From Palaemon carinicauda (Eukaryota > Arthropoda > Malacostraca > Decapoda > Palaemonidae): DNA of 64,000 bases. The DNA lies in assembly GCF_036898095.1 (NCBI RefSeq), contig NC_090751.1, positions 74,575,932 to 74,639,931 of the forward strand. The letters are read 5' to 3'. Below, one piece after another: positions 10,130-20,157 of the stretch (within the stretch, counting starts at the first letter, position 1; each line of letters begins with the position of its first letter). The position numbers and the translations under genes were made by a program. The notes under the pieces are model-generated. The model was not told where the DNA came from and ran no database searches. It saw nothing but the letters and a program-made list of their open reading frames with translations.

Positions 10130-11353
10130 GTTGTGCAGCCACCACAGGACCGATAGAGAAAGTATCGAGTCTCCTGTGGGTCACGTCTTACAGGTAGTGG
10201 GATGTGAAAGTGGTTTGTCGTTTCCACACCCCACTTTGAAGAACCTGCGTCACTGAAAAATTTCTTTTGAAGGCCAGGGACGTAGCTATGCCCCTGACAT
10301 CATGTGCTCTGGGGCGACATGACGGAGGAGGGTCTGGATTCAGTGACAGGTCAATGACCCTGCGAATCCATGCAAAGATGGTGTTCTTGGTGACCCTCCT
10401 CTTAGTCCTTCCTGTGCTGACAAATATTGCTGGCACACGCGGACGGGCTGCAGCTGTTCTTTTGCCCAGTAAGGAGCTTGAGGCTGTACGCCTCAAGCTC
10501 CTTACTGGGCATAGTAAGAGATGGTCTGGGTCATCTGTTACAGTGCGGAGACTAGAAGAGCTGGAAGGAGTTGAATCGAGGATCCGCTACTCCCGGATCC
10601 TGAGTCTTAGCAATAAACTCAGGGATGAAGCTGAACGTTACCTTCCCCCATCCCCTTGAATGGGCGATGTCATACCAGAGACCACGAAGTTCGCCGACTC
10701 ACTTGGCCGAGGCCAAAGCTAGTAGGAACACCGTCTTCAGGGTTGGGTGGCGATCTGATGCCTGGCGTAATGGTTCATAGGGAGGTCTCTTAAGAGACCT
10801 GAAACCCGAACCATGTTCCATGGGGGAGGTCTCACTTCCGACTGAGGGCAGGTAAGTTCATAACTCCGTATGAGTAGAGAAAGTTCTAGAGGCGCATTTC
10901 TTCACGCAAATACACGAAGAACTCCGCTATTGCTGGAATAGTGGCATTGAATGGAGAGATACCCCTTCCACAACACCAACCATAGAAGACTTTCCACTTT
11001 GCCTGGTAGACTGCTGCTGATGACTTTCGCAGGTGTCCAGACATCCTGATTGCAACTTGTTGCGAAAATCCTCTCTCAGAGAGGAGATGCTGGATAGTCT
11101 CCAGGCGTGAAGTCGTAGTGAGCCTACGGCTTTGTGGAAGATGTTGGTGTGTGGTTGTTTGAGTAGATTGTGTTGTGAAGGGAGTTCTCTTGGGGGCTCC
11201 ATTAGGAGTTGCAGAAGGTCCGGGAACAACTCTGCGTGATGCCATAGCGGAGCTATGAGGGTCATTGAAAGATTGACCGATGCTCTGGTCTTGTTGAGTA
11301 CCCTCCTCATCAGATAGAACGGGGGAAAGGTGTAAACGTCGATGTTGTCCCAC
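10130..11353 (-). pseudogene. DIRS-A tyrosine recombinase (YR), broken
   Basis: The N-terminal SAM-like part lies at about 11,170-10,886 ('LLSERGFSQQVAIRMSGHL', 'RKSSAAVYQAKWKVFYGWC', 'IPAIAEFFVYLREEM'). The catalytic part follows in other frames: 'GELRGLWYDIAHS' near 10,690, then 'RAHDVRGIATSLAF' (the H-x-x-R pair) and 'SHYL' with the nucleophile Tyr near 10,190, with a C-terminal 'LDTFSIGPVVAAQQLV'. The codon for the first catalytic Arg ('AK?VGEL') is TGA at 10,699-10,701. A 47-nt perfect hairpin interrupts the reading at 10,464-10,510. The family recombines the circular DNA intermediate into the genome; this copy cannot. Confidence 0.8.
10464..10510. repeat. Perfect hairpin: 21-bp stem, 5-nt loop, inside the YR gene
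   Basis: The left arm starts 'GCCCAGTAAGGAGCTTGAGG', the loop is 'TGTAC', and the right arm ends 'CCTCAAGCTCCTTACTGGGC'. A third, imperfect copy of the arm ('AATAAGGAGCTTGAGG') lies near 10,101-10,116. Confidence 0.95.
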
Positions 11354-12960
11354 CGTTGTTGGAAAGCATCTTGCCAGGGAGCCTTGGGGTCTGGGACTGG
11401 GAACAGTACAGCGGGAGCCTGAAGTTCAGGGCCGTTGCAAAGAGGTCCACAGTTGGACAACCCCACAAAGTCAGGACTTTGTTGGCTACTAGATGATCCA
11501 AAGACCACTCGGTACTCACTATCTGAGATGCTCTGCTCAGGTTGTCGGCGAGCACATTCCTCTTGCCCGGAATGAAGCGTGCCGATAGTGGTATAGAGTG
11601 GATTTCGGCCCATCTAGTATCTCTACTGCTAGATGGGATAGTTGCTGCGAAAAAGAACCTCCTTGTTTGTTGATGTAGGCCACTGCTGTGGTATTGTCGC
11701 TCATCACCACCACAGAGTGACTTGCCGGGTACTACTGAAACTGTTGAAGGGCTAGAAAGACGGCATTCATCTCTAGGAGATTTATGTGGAGGTACTTTTC
11801 TGACTCTGACCAGAGGCCTGAGGTCGTGTGGTGTAGCACGTGGGGCCCCCACCCTTTTTTTTGAAGCGTCCGAAAACAGCATCAAATCCAGGAGGAGGAC
11901 GAGAAGATCCATTTTTCGTAGGTTCTCGTCTGCCACCCACCACTGGAGATCCATCAGTTCCACAGGTCCCATGAGGATCTGGATGTCCGGAGAGTCGTAC
12001 GCTTGATTCCACCGGGACTTGAGTCGCCACTGGAGGGACCTCATCCTGAGGCAACCACTGGGAACTAGACGGGCCAGCGATGAAAGGTGACCGAGGAGAC
12101 GTAACCACAATTGGACTGGAAGTTCTTCTCGTCTGAGAAAAGGTCTTGCGACCTTCCTCAGCCTTGCTATCCTGTCGTCTGATGGGAAGGCTTTGTGGAG
12201 AGTGGTGTCTATAATCATGCCTAATTATACCAGTCTTTGAGTGTGAAGCAGGGAAGACTTCTTGAGATTTACCATGATCCCCAGATCTTGACAAAGTCTC
12301 AGAAGTTTGTCTCAGTGTTGAAGAAGGGTTGACACCGAGTCTGCTAGGATTAACCAGTCGTCCAGATAACGGAGGAGACAGATGACAATCCTGTGTGCCC
12401 AAGTGATACTAGGGTGAACACTCTGGTGAAGACTTGTGGTGAAGTGGAAAGAACGAAGCACACCACCTTGAACTGATACATTCTGTTGTCTAGGCTGAAT
12501 CTTAAGTACTTCCTTGAAGACGGATGGACTGGGATCTGGAAGTATGCGTCCTTTAGGTACAGTGTGCACATGAAGTCTTGCGGTCTTACTGCTAGTCTGA
12601 CTGTGTCTGTCGTCTCTATGCTGAATGAAGTTTGTTTGAAAAACTTATTCAGAGCTGAGAGGTCGATGACTGGTCTCCAGCCTCCAGACGCCTTCTTTAC
12701 AAGAAAGAGTTAACTGAAGAAGCCTGGGGATCCGTCGAGGACCTCTTAAAGAGCACCCTTCTTCAACAGGGTCTGGACTTCTGCCTGAAGGGCTTGCCCC
12801 CTTGCCGATCCCATGGCAAGGGAGCTCAATGACACTGGATTCATGGTCAGGGGAGGTAGAGATGTTATGAACGGGACGCGATATCCTAGACTGATCGCGA
12901 AGATTGTCTAGGAATTGGCCCTGAGTTGCTTCCACCTATTTGAGCAACTTTGTAGGCATC
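11310..12960 (-). pseudogene. DIRS-A reverse transcriptase-RNase H, broken
   Basis: RT blocks on the minus strand in several frames: 'GGWRPVIDLSALNKFF' (12,700-12,640), 'LKDAYFQIPVHPSSRKYL' (motif A, about 12,555), 'YQFKVVCFVLSTSPQVFT' and 'LLRYLDDWLILADS' (motif C, about 12,370-12,330; YLDDW intact but in a shifted frame). RNase H follows near 11,850-11,650 with 'LEMNAVFLALQQF' and 'SDNTTAVAYINKQGG'. The YLDDW form and RT-RNase H order are typical of DIRS rather than gypsy/copia. At least four frame changes separate these blocks. Confidence 0.8.
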
Positions 12961-15841
12961 CCCCCACTAGTGGTAACGCAGGGGGACTGCCTATCCTAGC
13001 GTTTGCGGCCTCGGCTGCTCCCTCTAGGATTCTTGCCTCCCCTGGAGAACATTTTGCCTTTCCTTTCTTTGACAGGAAAGGGCTTAGACACCAAAGTCTT
13101 CGCTGCTGTTGTCGTCGTAGTGGTCTCGACTGGACGGGACTGCTGTGGTGCTGGTGGCAGGGCAGGGCTGCACTGGTCTTAAAGGGCTTTTGAGTACCAA
13201 AGACGTGGTCTAAGACCGTGTCTTTGCCCTCTCGAGGAGGGATCACTGGGTCGGAAAACCCGTTGAGAGCCCTCATTAGAGTCAGAACTTGCCAAAACGC
13301 ATGTTCTGACTCCTGCTGTAGGACATGCAGCGAAGACTCCTTCTATCCCCAAAGGCTCTTCTTGGGGAGAGTTGTGGACATTCCCTGAGTGGCTAGTTGG
13401 CTCCATCCTAGTCCTAGTGGAGGACTTAGGCAATGTTTTGGAGTCTTTAGATTCCTTCCTGGGAAGGATATAAGACTCCAACATTGACGAGGGTGGCACG
13501 TTCCTTCCAATCCCTGACTGAGTGGACCCCTCGGCGCGGAGAGGTTTCCTCCATTGGTGCGATGGGGGAAAGTCTCTCCTCACATGATTCCCTTTTTGAC
13601 GGGAAATCTTCGGCTGAAAGGGATGGAGAGGCAGTCTGAAGAAAAGAAGGAACCTGCCTTGAAGGTGTGCGTGGAGTCAGTTTCGCCCTTAGGGAAGTGA
13701 CTGCATCTGGAACTCCTCTTTTTCTCTTCAAAGGGGAAGAAGAAGCCATGGTTCTGTGTCCCAATTCAGAAAAGACAGGCTTGAAAGCATGAGTTACGGC
13801 TCTGATCAGGGCACCGAACCAGGGCTGTTGGCTGACAAGATGCGCTGTCAGACATACCCTTTGAAGGGAAAGGGATTGAATGATCCCTGGGAGGAGTCAC
13901 TATCTATGGTGGGTTCGCCTGTGGCAGCTCTGGGATCCTGGACCCCTCTGAAAGATTCCCTTCTCCCACAATGCACGGTGGCATGCGCTTGTGGGGTGGG
14001 GAATGAGGCGATGGCGACCTTGCCATACGTCAATCATTGGGGTGTGTAGTCTCATGCGCGGAAGGATATTGATGCTCGCGCGAGGGAGGATATCGGGGCT
14101 GGCGCGCGGGAGACTGGTGGCGCGCACGGGGGAGAGTATTAGCGCAAGCGCAGGCGTGCAGGATTATCACGAAGAGCGTGCGGGAGAGCGTTCACGCACA
14201 TCTGTGCCAGCCGTAGGGCGCGCGCGCAAGAGAAAGTTTCCTAGCGCGCGGGCGCACAATGGATTCATAAAAGGCGCGCTGGAGAATGTTGGCGCGCATC
14301 CCTCGGAGAGGATTAACGAGCAGGCGCAAGCGCGCATATCCTTGTGGATGCGCACAGGAGAAGGCAGCATGGCCGACTTCCCAGAAGTCCTGCTATCAGT
14401 GGAAAGTTGGCACTCAGGTTTTACCTGGCGCGTAGGATGGTGCGCAGCATGGCGCACAGGTAGATTTCGTGTAGGAGACTGTTGGCGCGTAAGCGCAGGG
14501 CGCGTGGGTGCAGTTTGCGCAGCATGCGCAGGTAACCTCTGGCGCGCAGGAGATCGTGGGCGCATACGCGCATGAGGGCGCATAGCGCGTGATGGAGCTA
14601 TGCTCTTGTTGGACTGCAAGCACATGTTGGCGCGTACGCTCTTGATGCCCTGTGTTAGCGTTAGGATGAATGTCCGCTCGTAGTGATGGGGGCTGACGAG
14701 CTACTAAAGAGCACTTGTCAGGTTTCGTGGATGCGTAGCGTGTAAGTTGTTGGCGCGCAATAGCACGCTGGGATGGAGCCTTGTTAGGCCCATGCAGGAA
14801 CGGCGACGGCAGGTCTGTCGGATGGAAGGTGGACGTGTCCTTTAAAAGGACGACCTTCCACTGAAGGAGATCGCGAACGGTCTGCAGAGAGGTCCAGGAC
14901 CAATGCAGGAGCAGTGACGGATGATTGGTCTAGAGGCTCCTCTGCGGGGGACTGCATCGAAGATGTTCAACCAAAGAGGCGCCTCCTCACCGCAGGTGAA
15001 GGAAGGCCTCTATGGCCAAGAGGAAGGAGAGCCTTCCGATGAATGCATCTTATGGGGGCCGTTGGATCAGCAAGCTGACCTTCTGCAGTCCTCTGAAGAG
15101 GAGTCTCTGTAAGTGAACTCCCCCGAGGGGAAGAAACACTAGCAGGAGACTGACAATGGACTTAAGTTTCCCCCTCGTAGGTTGAACAGGAACGGGAGAA
15201 ACTAAGCCGTCAGCTACCGTAGAGTTTGGAGTGGCAGAGGAGATGGGTGAGACCATATTGGATACCTCCGACACCACAAGGTCGACAAGAGACAACCTCT
15301 GACGGTGACGACGAATACTTGACAGCAGCACCCAATCGGATGTAGTTAAGCAAAACCTCCTTGAAGGGCCAACCCGTAAGCCCCAAGGAGGACCAAAGCT
15401 GAAATAAGGAGGTTAGTGACATATCCTCTCCCAGGGGAGAGGTGGAGCTGCTTTGCTAGGGGAAGCAACGTCATCTCTCGAGACCCGAGGTTGGTTAATA
15501 ATACATCAGTCTACGCTACCACTCGACGGTCTCTCGAAAGAGACTGACCGAATGGGAGCTACGGAGGAGATTTAGGCAACGGTAGAAGAGGCCTTGGGTT
15601 TTTCTCCTTTTGAAGCAACCTTCGAAGAAGAAATATCCCATTTGGACTTCTTCCGTCGTCGCGAAAACCTCTCCCACTGGGAGGCAGACCACTCCCTACA
15701 CTTGTTGTTACTATCACACCGTTGTCCCCTACAAGAAGGACAAAGGGCGTGAGGATCAGTCACGACCGCCGACATGAATGTTCCAGAGGGGCGGTCGGGA
15801 AACCAAGGACAGGTGCGCATGATCGCAGAGGCCAACTTCAC
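12961..15841 (-). pseudogene. DIRS-A gag region, broken
   Basis: It starts with an 89-codon frame (15,841-15,572) holding 'CPSCRGQRCDSNNKCREW' and 'SASQWERFSRRRKK', the Cys-rich plus basic N-terminus I associate with gag of animal DIRS elements. The next block 'FQLWSSLGLTGWPFKE' (15,400-15,330) is also gag-like. The centre (14,050-14,800) is a CpG-rich low-complexity linker, and the rest to 12,961 is a basic, Ser/Pro-rich region with many stops. The boundary with RT is approximate. Function in the family: particle or RNA-binding protein. Confidence 0.65.
14050..14800. repeat. CpG-dense low-complexity block inside DIRS-A gag
   Basis: Dense 'GCGCGC' and 'TGCGC' alternations at irregular ~10-20 nt spacing in an otherwise AT-rich window. 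Minus-strand translation gives degenerate 'YAP'/'CAP' repeats ('APTISCAP', 'HAPCAYAPTVS'). Confidence 0.8.
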
Positions 15842-15945
15842 ATATACAGAAACTAGAAAAAGAAAAGAACAAAAGCAATTAAATGGCTGCCAATACGACG
15901 GCGAGGATGAGAGCGGACACGTCCGACTACCATCCGAGCCGAGAG

Positions 15946-16105
15946 CAAAGTGAGCTCAAGCACAGGTGTGTGAGAGGTTGAGGGGGTAGCACGCTACCCT
16001 CCCCTACCGCCGCTAACTAGCGGAGTGGGTAGTAAACCCTCGTTAAAAATTAATGGCTTGTCATTTAAGCTACGTTGAAAGTAATACCCCTATCAAATAG
16101 AATAG
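15946..16105. repeat. DIRS-A 5' inverted terminal repeat (right copy)
   Basis: Inverse of 9,395-9,558; starts 'CAAAGTGAGCTCAAGCACAG' and ends 'TACCCCTATCAAATAG'. The outer end to 16,133 is the source of the second half of the ICR. Confidence 0.9.
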
Positions 16106-16133
16106 TTTTATTCCCGTTACAGAATAACTAAAT

Positions 16134-17460
16134 GATTATTGGAATTAAAAACTTCTAAAACTTGTAAGACACTTCTTGCATCACTAAAAATGATAACATT
16201 GCCCTCATCTTGTAACGCTATTTTCTCAACAGCAGTTAGTATGCCATACAGTTCAGCAATATATAAAGAGGATGCAAGAGGAAGTGCACCTCTACAATTA
16301 AAAGCACTGCTATATACTCCAAATCCAACACCAGCATCAGATTTGGAGCCATCAGTATATTATATAAAAGTCAATTCCCTGTGTTCTTCAACATTTTCCA
16401 TAAAGAGCAACCTGGCTTCGTAGTCAGTCATGTTCTTTTTTGTACCAATAAAATATTTACAAGATATATCACGTAATTTCCATGGAGGAGTTAATGATAT
16501 TCTGCATGGGAGCACTTTATTTCTACCTATATCTAAACTGTCCACTAATGTTTTTACCCAGAAACAATAAGGTTGAGGGGATTTTGGGTGCAACTCAAAA
16601 TATCTAGAATGTTTTACAAGGTTTCGCAGTCTGACAAGCTAAAGAATTAGGAAGTCTTTGCAACCTAAACCAATACCGAACAATAGAAGATTTACGGTAA
16701 AGGTCTAAATGCAATTCACCAGTCAAAAAGGAGCCATGCGATAGGCGAAGTTCTAAAGGCTCCTGTGGAAAAGTGGATACCGCATGATGTATAGAATCTA
16801 GAACTTTTAATCAGCTTGAGGTGGCTGAGGAGTATATTTCCCACACACAACTAATTTTTGAAAAAATTAAGGCCATGTATAATTTTAAGTTTCACGGTCT
16901 GGCCCCCATGATGTATGGGACAAAACTTAGAAGATTCAGAGCCTCAAGACATTTTACTTTTCAGGCTTTCAAGTGAGGAACCCATGTAAGACTACAATCA
17001 AAGATCAACCCTAGAAATCTAACTTCACTTACACACGGGATACCTTGACGTTTGATGTACATATCCGGGTCTGGATGTACTCCCCGAATACAACAGAAAT
17101 GGATAACAGTTTTACTTGTCGAAAACTTCAATCCATTCATATCAGCCTATTGAATTATTTTGTCAATTGAGAGTTGTAATTCTCTCTCAACCATTCCCCT
17201 TCTAGCTCCAGCAAATGATATAAAGAGACCATCTACAAATAGTGTTGAGAGATAATCTTTAGGAATGACTGAGGATATCCCATTTATGGCTAGTGAAAAT
17301 AGGGTTATACTCAGCACACTACCCTGAAGAACTCCCTCTTCCTGACATTTCCTCTCTGACAAAGTTTCACCTACTCTAACTTGAAAAAATCCATGGGAAA
17401 TAAATGCTTGAATGAACAATGGTAGCTCTCTTCTCAGTCCTAGATTATGAATGGTTTTAC
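16134..17460 (-). pseudogene. LINE-I, right piece: RT end and RNase H interrupted by DIRS-A
   Basis: The minus strand from 17,460 gives RT 'VRVGETLSERKCQEEGVLQG', 'SVLSITLFSLAING' and 'LSTLFVDGLFISFAGARR', where the catalytic FVDD is FVDG. Then come the post-catalytic region, 'HPKSPQPYCFWVKTLVDSLD', and the start of RNase H with 'AGVGFGVYSSAFNCRGAL' near 16,300. It continues at 9,345 downward. At 17,461 a GGGGCC-ended transposon has been inserted. Confidence 0.8.
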
Positions 17461-17943
17461 GGGGCCAGCCGGCTATTGCAGATTTTTAATGACAGGATTT
17501 TGACATTCATACAACTTGGAACTTCTCCAAACTGCATAGGATTTTTGCCTCTGACCTTCAATTTAGCGACGCCATGGCGATTTATTCTGAAAATTTGAGT
17601 TTTTCAAATTCTATCTGCTCCCTTAATAATTATTACTAAAATCTGGGATTACTACCCTGTATAGACCTGATATAGACCTCCAAAATAAGAGTTTTTTTCT
17701 GAAAAGTACTTTTTTTGACATATGAATTTGTTCATTATGGTAAAAAAAATAAACCCTATAGATCTAGGAAAAACCTCAAGAAATATAAAACAAAATTTGG
17801 AAAAAAGGATTTTGTTCCATTGTTTTATAATGTATTTCTAAGTTCTATACCAAATTTCAATGCTATCTTGAAAACTAAGGGATACTATTGAATTTGAAGG
17901 TCAATAAGTTTTTCTTTGTATTTTTACATAGACAATATTAGTA

Positions 17944-18013
17944 TTTGTTAGTCTGGCATCCAGATGGGTGTGAGATTTGCTATGCCCTGGTCTCCGATTT
18001 ACTTGGTGATTCG
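17944..18013 (+). pseudogene. DIRS-B1 gag exon 1, 3' remnant
   Basis: Reads 'WHPDGCEICYALVSDLLGDS' and ends at a GTATGT splice donor. It matches the end of the intact exon in DIRS-B2 ('WHPDNCLVCYDLITTLSSDS', 26,403-26,462). The Cys-x2-Cys pair is preserved; the upstream Cys/His part is lost by 5' truncation. Confidence 0.8.
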
Positions 18014-18016
18014 GTA

Positions 18017-18080
<64 letters not shown>

Positions 18081-18160
18081 CTTTGCTTTTGATTACATTT
18101 TTACTGTAAACATACCGTTGCATCACCTTTCATGGTTTTATCCGGGTCTCTCTCTTTCAG
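18014..18160 (+). other. DIRS-B1 intron (147 bp, phase 0)
   Basis: Donor GTATGT at 18,014, pyrimidine-rich acceptor 'TCTCTCTTTCAG' ending at 18,160. The intron contains a 57-nt A-run (18,020-18,076). Position and phase agree with the intron in DIRS-B2. Confidence 0.8.
18020..18076 (+). repeat. (A)57 homopolymer inside the DIRS-B1 intron
   Basis: Uninterrupted A-run. It could be an expanded A-tract or an assembly-sensitive site. Confidence 0.95.
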
Positions 18161-20157
18161 GCCTCCTCCGCCGTCAAGAGCTCTTCCCTAGCAACCCTTA
18201 AGACCTGGGTTGGAGGTTTTAGTCGCAATGTGAAGGCCAAACAACCTTATGTCTTGTCGGAGGAGATGTGTTCCCTCCTGTACCCAAATGCCAAGATGTC
18301 GGCGGCGGTATCCCCTGATGTGGCAGCTCCAATCATCGCCTGGATTCGGGAAGAGACCCAAGCATTCCCCAATGATTTTGTAGATGGAGTTCTCACGGAC
18401 GTTACGACCGTTAATTTGGACGTCGAGCCTATGGATGAGACTGGTACAGGTAGGGCGGTAGGTGAGGCAGGTGATGTTCGGTCTAAGGTTCCTTTCCTTA
18501 GTCCTCCTCTTTCTCTTTCTTCGACTGATACTTCCTTTCAAGGCTTTCCTAGTACTTCCTAAGCCATGTCAGTTTCTGTAATTCCCAAGGTTAAACATAT
18601 GAAAAGGTTACCTAAAGTTCATAAGCCTCCCAAAATCCTTAAATCCATTCCCAGCAAAGTTTCTGGTTCAAGGGCGAAAGTTTCTAAAGCCAAGTCTCCG
18701 GAATTGGCTTTCGATCCAGTAGCCTTCTCTAGTCAGTTGCTGGAGACAGTGGGCAGCATTGTACAGTCCCAGATTGGCCCTCTTGCTGCGCAGATCCAAT
18801 CCATGACCTCTTTTGGACAGAGGCTGCAAAACCAAGAGTCCATGTTAGAGTCTCTTTTGAGATCAGGCCTCCCACAACAACAGCAATTTGTGGTTCCAAA
18901 TTTTGTGAAAAGCAACCCATGGAGGTTGGCTCTGCATGCTCCTTTTTGGAAGGCATGTTAACCATTGAAGGTTGTGGTACCCGGCCGGTGGAGGACTTTG
19001 AGTTAAATCCACTGGGTTTGCAGTTCCCATTCCCGGGTTACGCGCGCTTGACGGATGAGGCGCTTGTTAGGGTAGATAAAGTTCCAAGGGAGACTGTTAT
19101 TTTTCCTAAGGAGCAGGCCCAGTCCGCCTGGCTCCGGACCCTTACTGAATGGGAGTGTGTGAATACTAAGTTGACTCCTCACAAAGGCTCATATACTATG
19201 TTCGTTGTTGAGGAGCTCACTCCGACTCCGTGTACCACCAAAGTGGCGGATCTTACCCTGGCGGCAGTAATGGAAGAAAAGCCTATGCCTCAGCTTCGGG
19301 AGACCGAGTTAACTTCCTTGCTTCTTCCGGGGGACCAAGATTGTTGGGTCGATGCTCCGTCGACCTTCACTGTGGGGAAGTTGACTCCTGATTGTGCTAC
19401 AACTCAGTTTAGTGAGCTTCTTCCTCGGTTGCCTGACTCCCTGATTCGGGCAGAGTATGAGGCTCGTGTCTGTTTGAGCAGGTCCCTGAATTCCGTTACT
19501 ATGGCAGAGATGTCTTCCTTAGTTTATGCGGACGAGGCTCTGTTTAAGATCCTTACTAAGTCTCTCCTTCCCACCCTTCAGTGTGATCTTTATGACTTCG
19601 GTGTCGCTCGTCGTGCGTGCCGTAAGCATGTCTTTGCCGACGCCTCTATCCGGCATGAACCGAACAAGTTAATCAAGGCCTCGGTCTGGGGAGCAGATCT
19701 TTTCCCTGAAGACACGGTCAACGCGGTTCTCAGCGAGGCAACGCGTGTCAATCAGTCCCTTCGGGCGAGGTGAGGTCTTGTCTCTAAGAGAAAATTTGAC
19801 TCGGCTAACCCACAGTTGAGGGGTAGGAAAAAGGCTAGACGGTTTCCTCCTTTTCAGGCTTCCCAGCCTCAACCTGTGGTTCAGGCTGTGCCTGTCTCTC
19901 AAGTGAGACATGCGTCGCCCGCTAAAACTCAGCCCCAGCAGCAGTTCGTGCTGGTGAGCCAACCACCTCAGCCTTCGTCTTCCTTCTCCACTTCGCCGGC
20001 TTTTAACCCTGCTTTTGAGTTTCATGCCCTGATGCAGGGATATAATAGGGGAGGTAAATCTAGAGCCCCCTTTCGCTACAGGGGAGCTGGTCGAGTCTCT
20101 GGAAGGGGCCGAGGACCCCGTGGAGGCCGAGGTGGCAAGCACCCGGCAATCCAATGA
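18161..20157 (+). pseudogene. DIRS-B1 gag exon 2
   Basis: From the acceptor: 'LATLKTWVGGFSRNVKAKQ', 'YVLSEEMCSLLYPNAK', a Ser/Lys-rich middle, 'GMLTIEGCGTRPVEDFEL', 'FPFPGYARLTDEALVRVDKV', 'IRHEPNKLIKASVWGADLFP', then a Gln/Pro-rich part and a C-terminal RGG-type tail ('RGRGPRGGRGGK'). Broken by TAA at 18,560-18,562, a +1 shift near 18,948 and a TGA near 19,771 (Trp in DIRS-B2). About 660 codons. Gag role in RNA packaging is inferred from position and the RGG tail. Confidence 0.75.

Larger units (their letters stand above)
9346..16133 (-). mobile_element. DIRS-A: DIRS1-type tyrosine-recombinase retrotransposon, decayed but structurally complete
   Basis: The element carries gag, RT-RNase H and tyrosine recombinase (YR) remnants in that order on the minus strand, inverted terminal repeats at both ends, and next to the 3' repeat an internal complementary region made of the inverse of both element ends joined together. 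This is the diagnostic layout of DIRS1 elements, which replicate through a circular DNA and integrate with a recombinase rather than a DDE integrase. It interrupts a LINE-I copy: left flank ends '...CTAAAATCTTTAAAA', right flank resumes 'GATTATTGGAATTAAAAAC', contiguous in the copy at 56.4-56.5 kb. No target duplication is seen, as expected. All frames have stops and shifts. Confidence 0.88.

Noticed and set aside
10267..10659. 130-codon plus-strand frame with a hydrophobic segment
   Set aside because: Antisense of the DIRS-A recombinase; the Leu/Val stretch is a mirror of Arg/Lys/Thr codons.
13991..14575. 194-codon plus-strand open frame in the CpG-rich block
   Set aside because: Low-complexity Arg/Ala/Gly translation opposite the DIRS-A gag linker; explained by GCGCGC composition.
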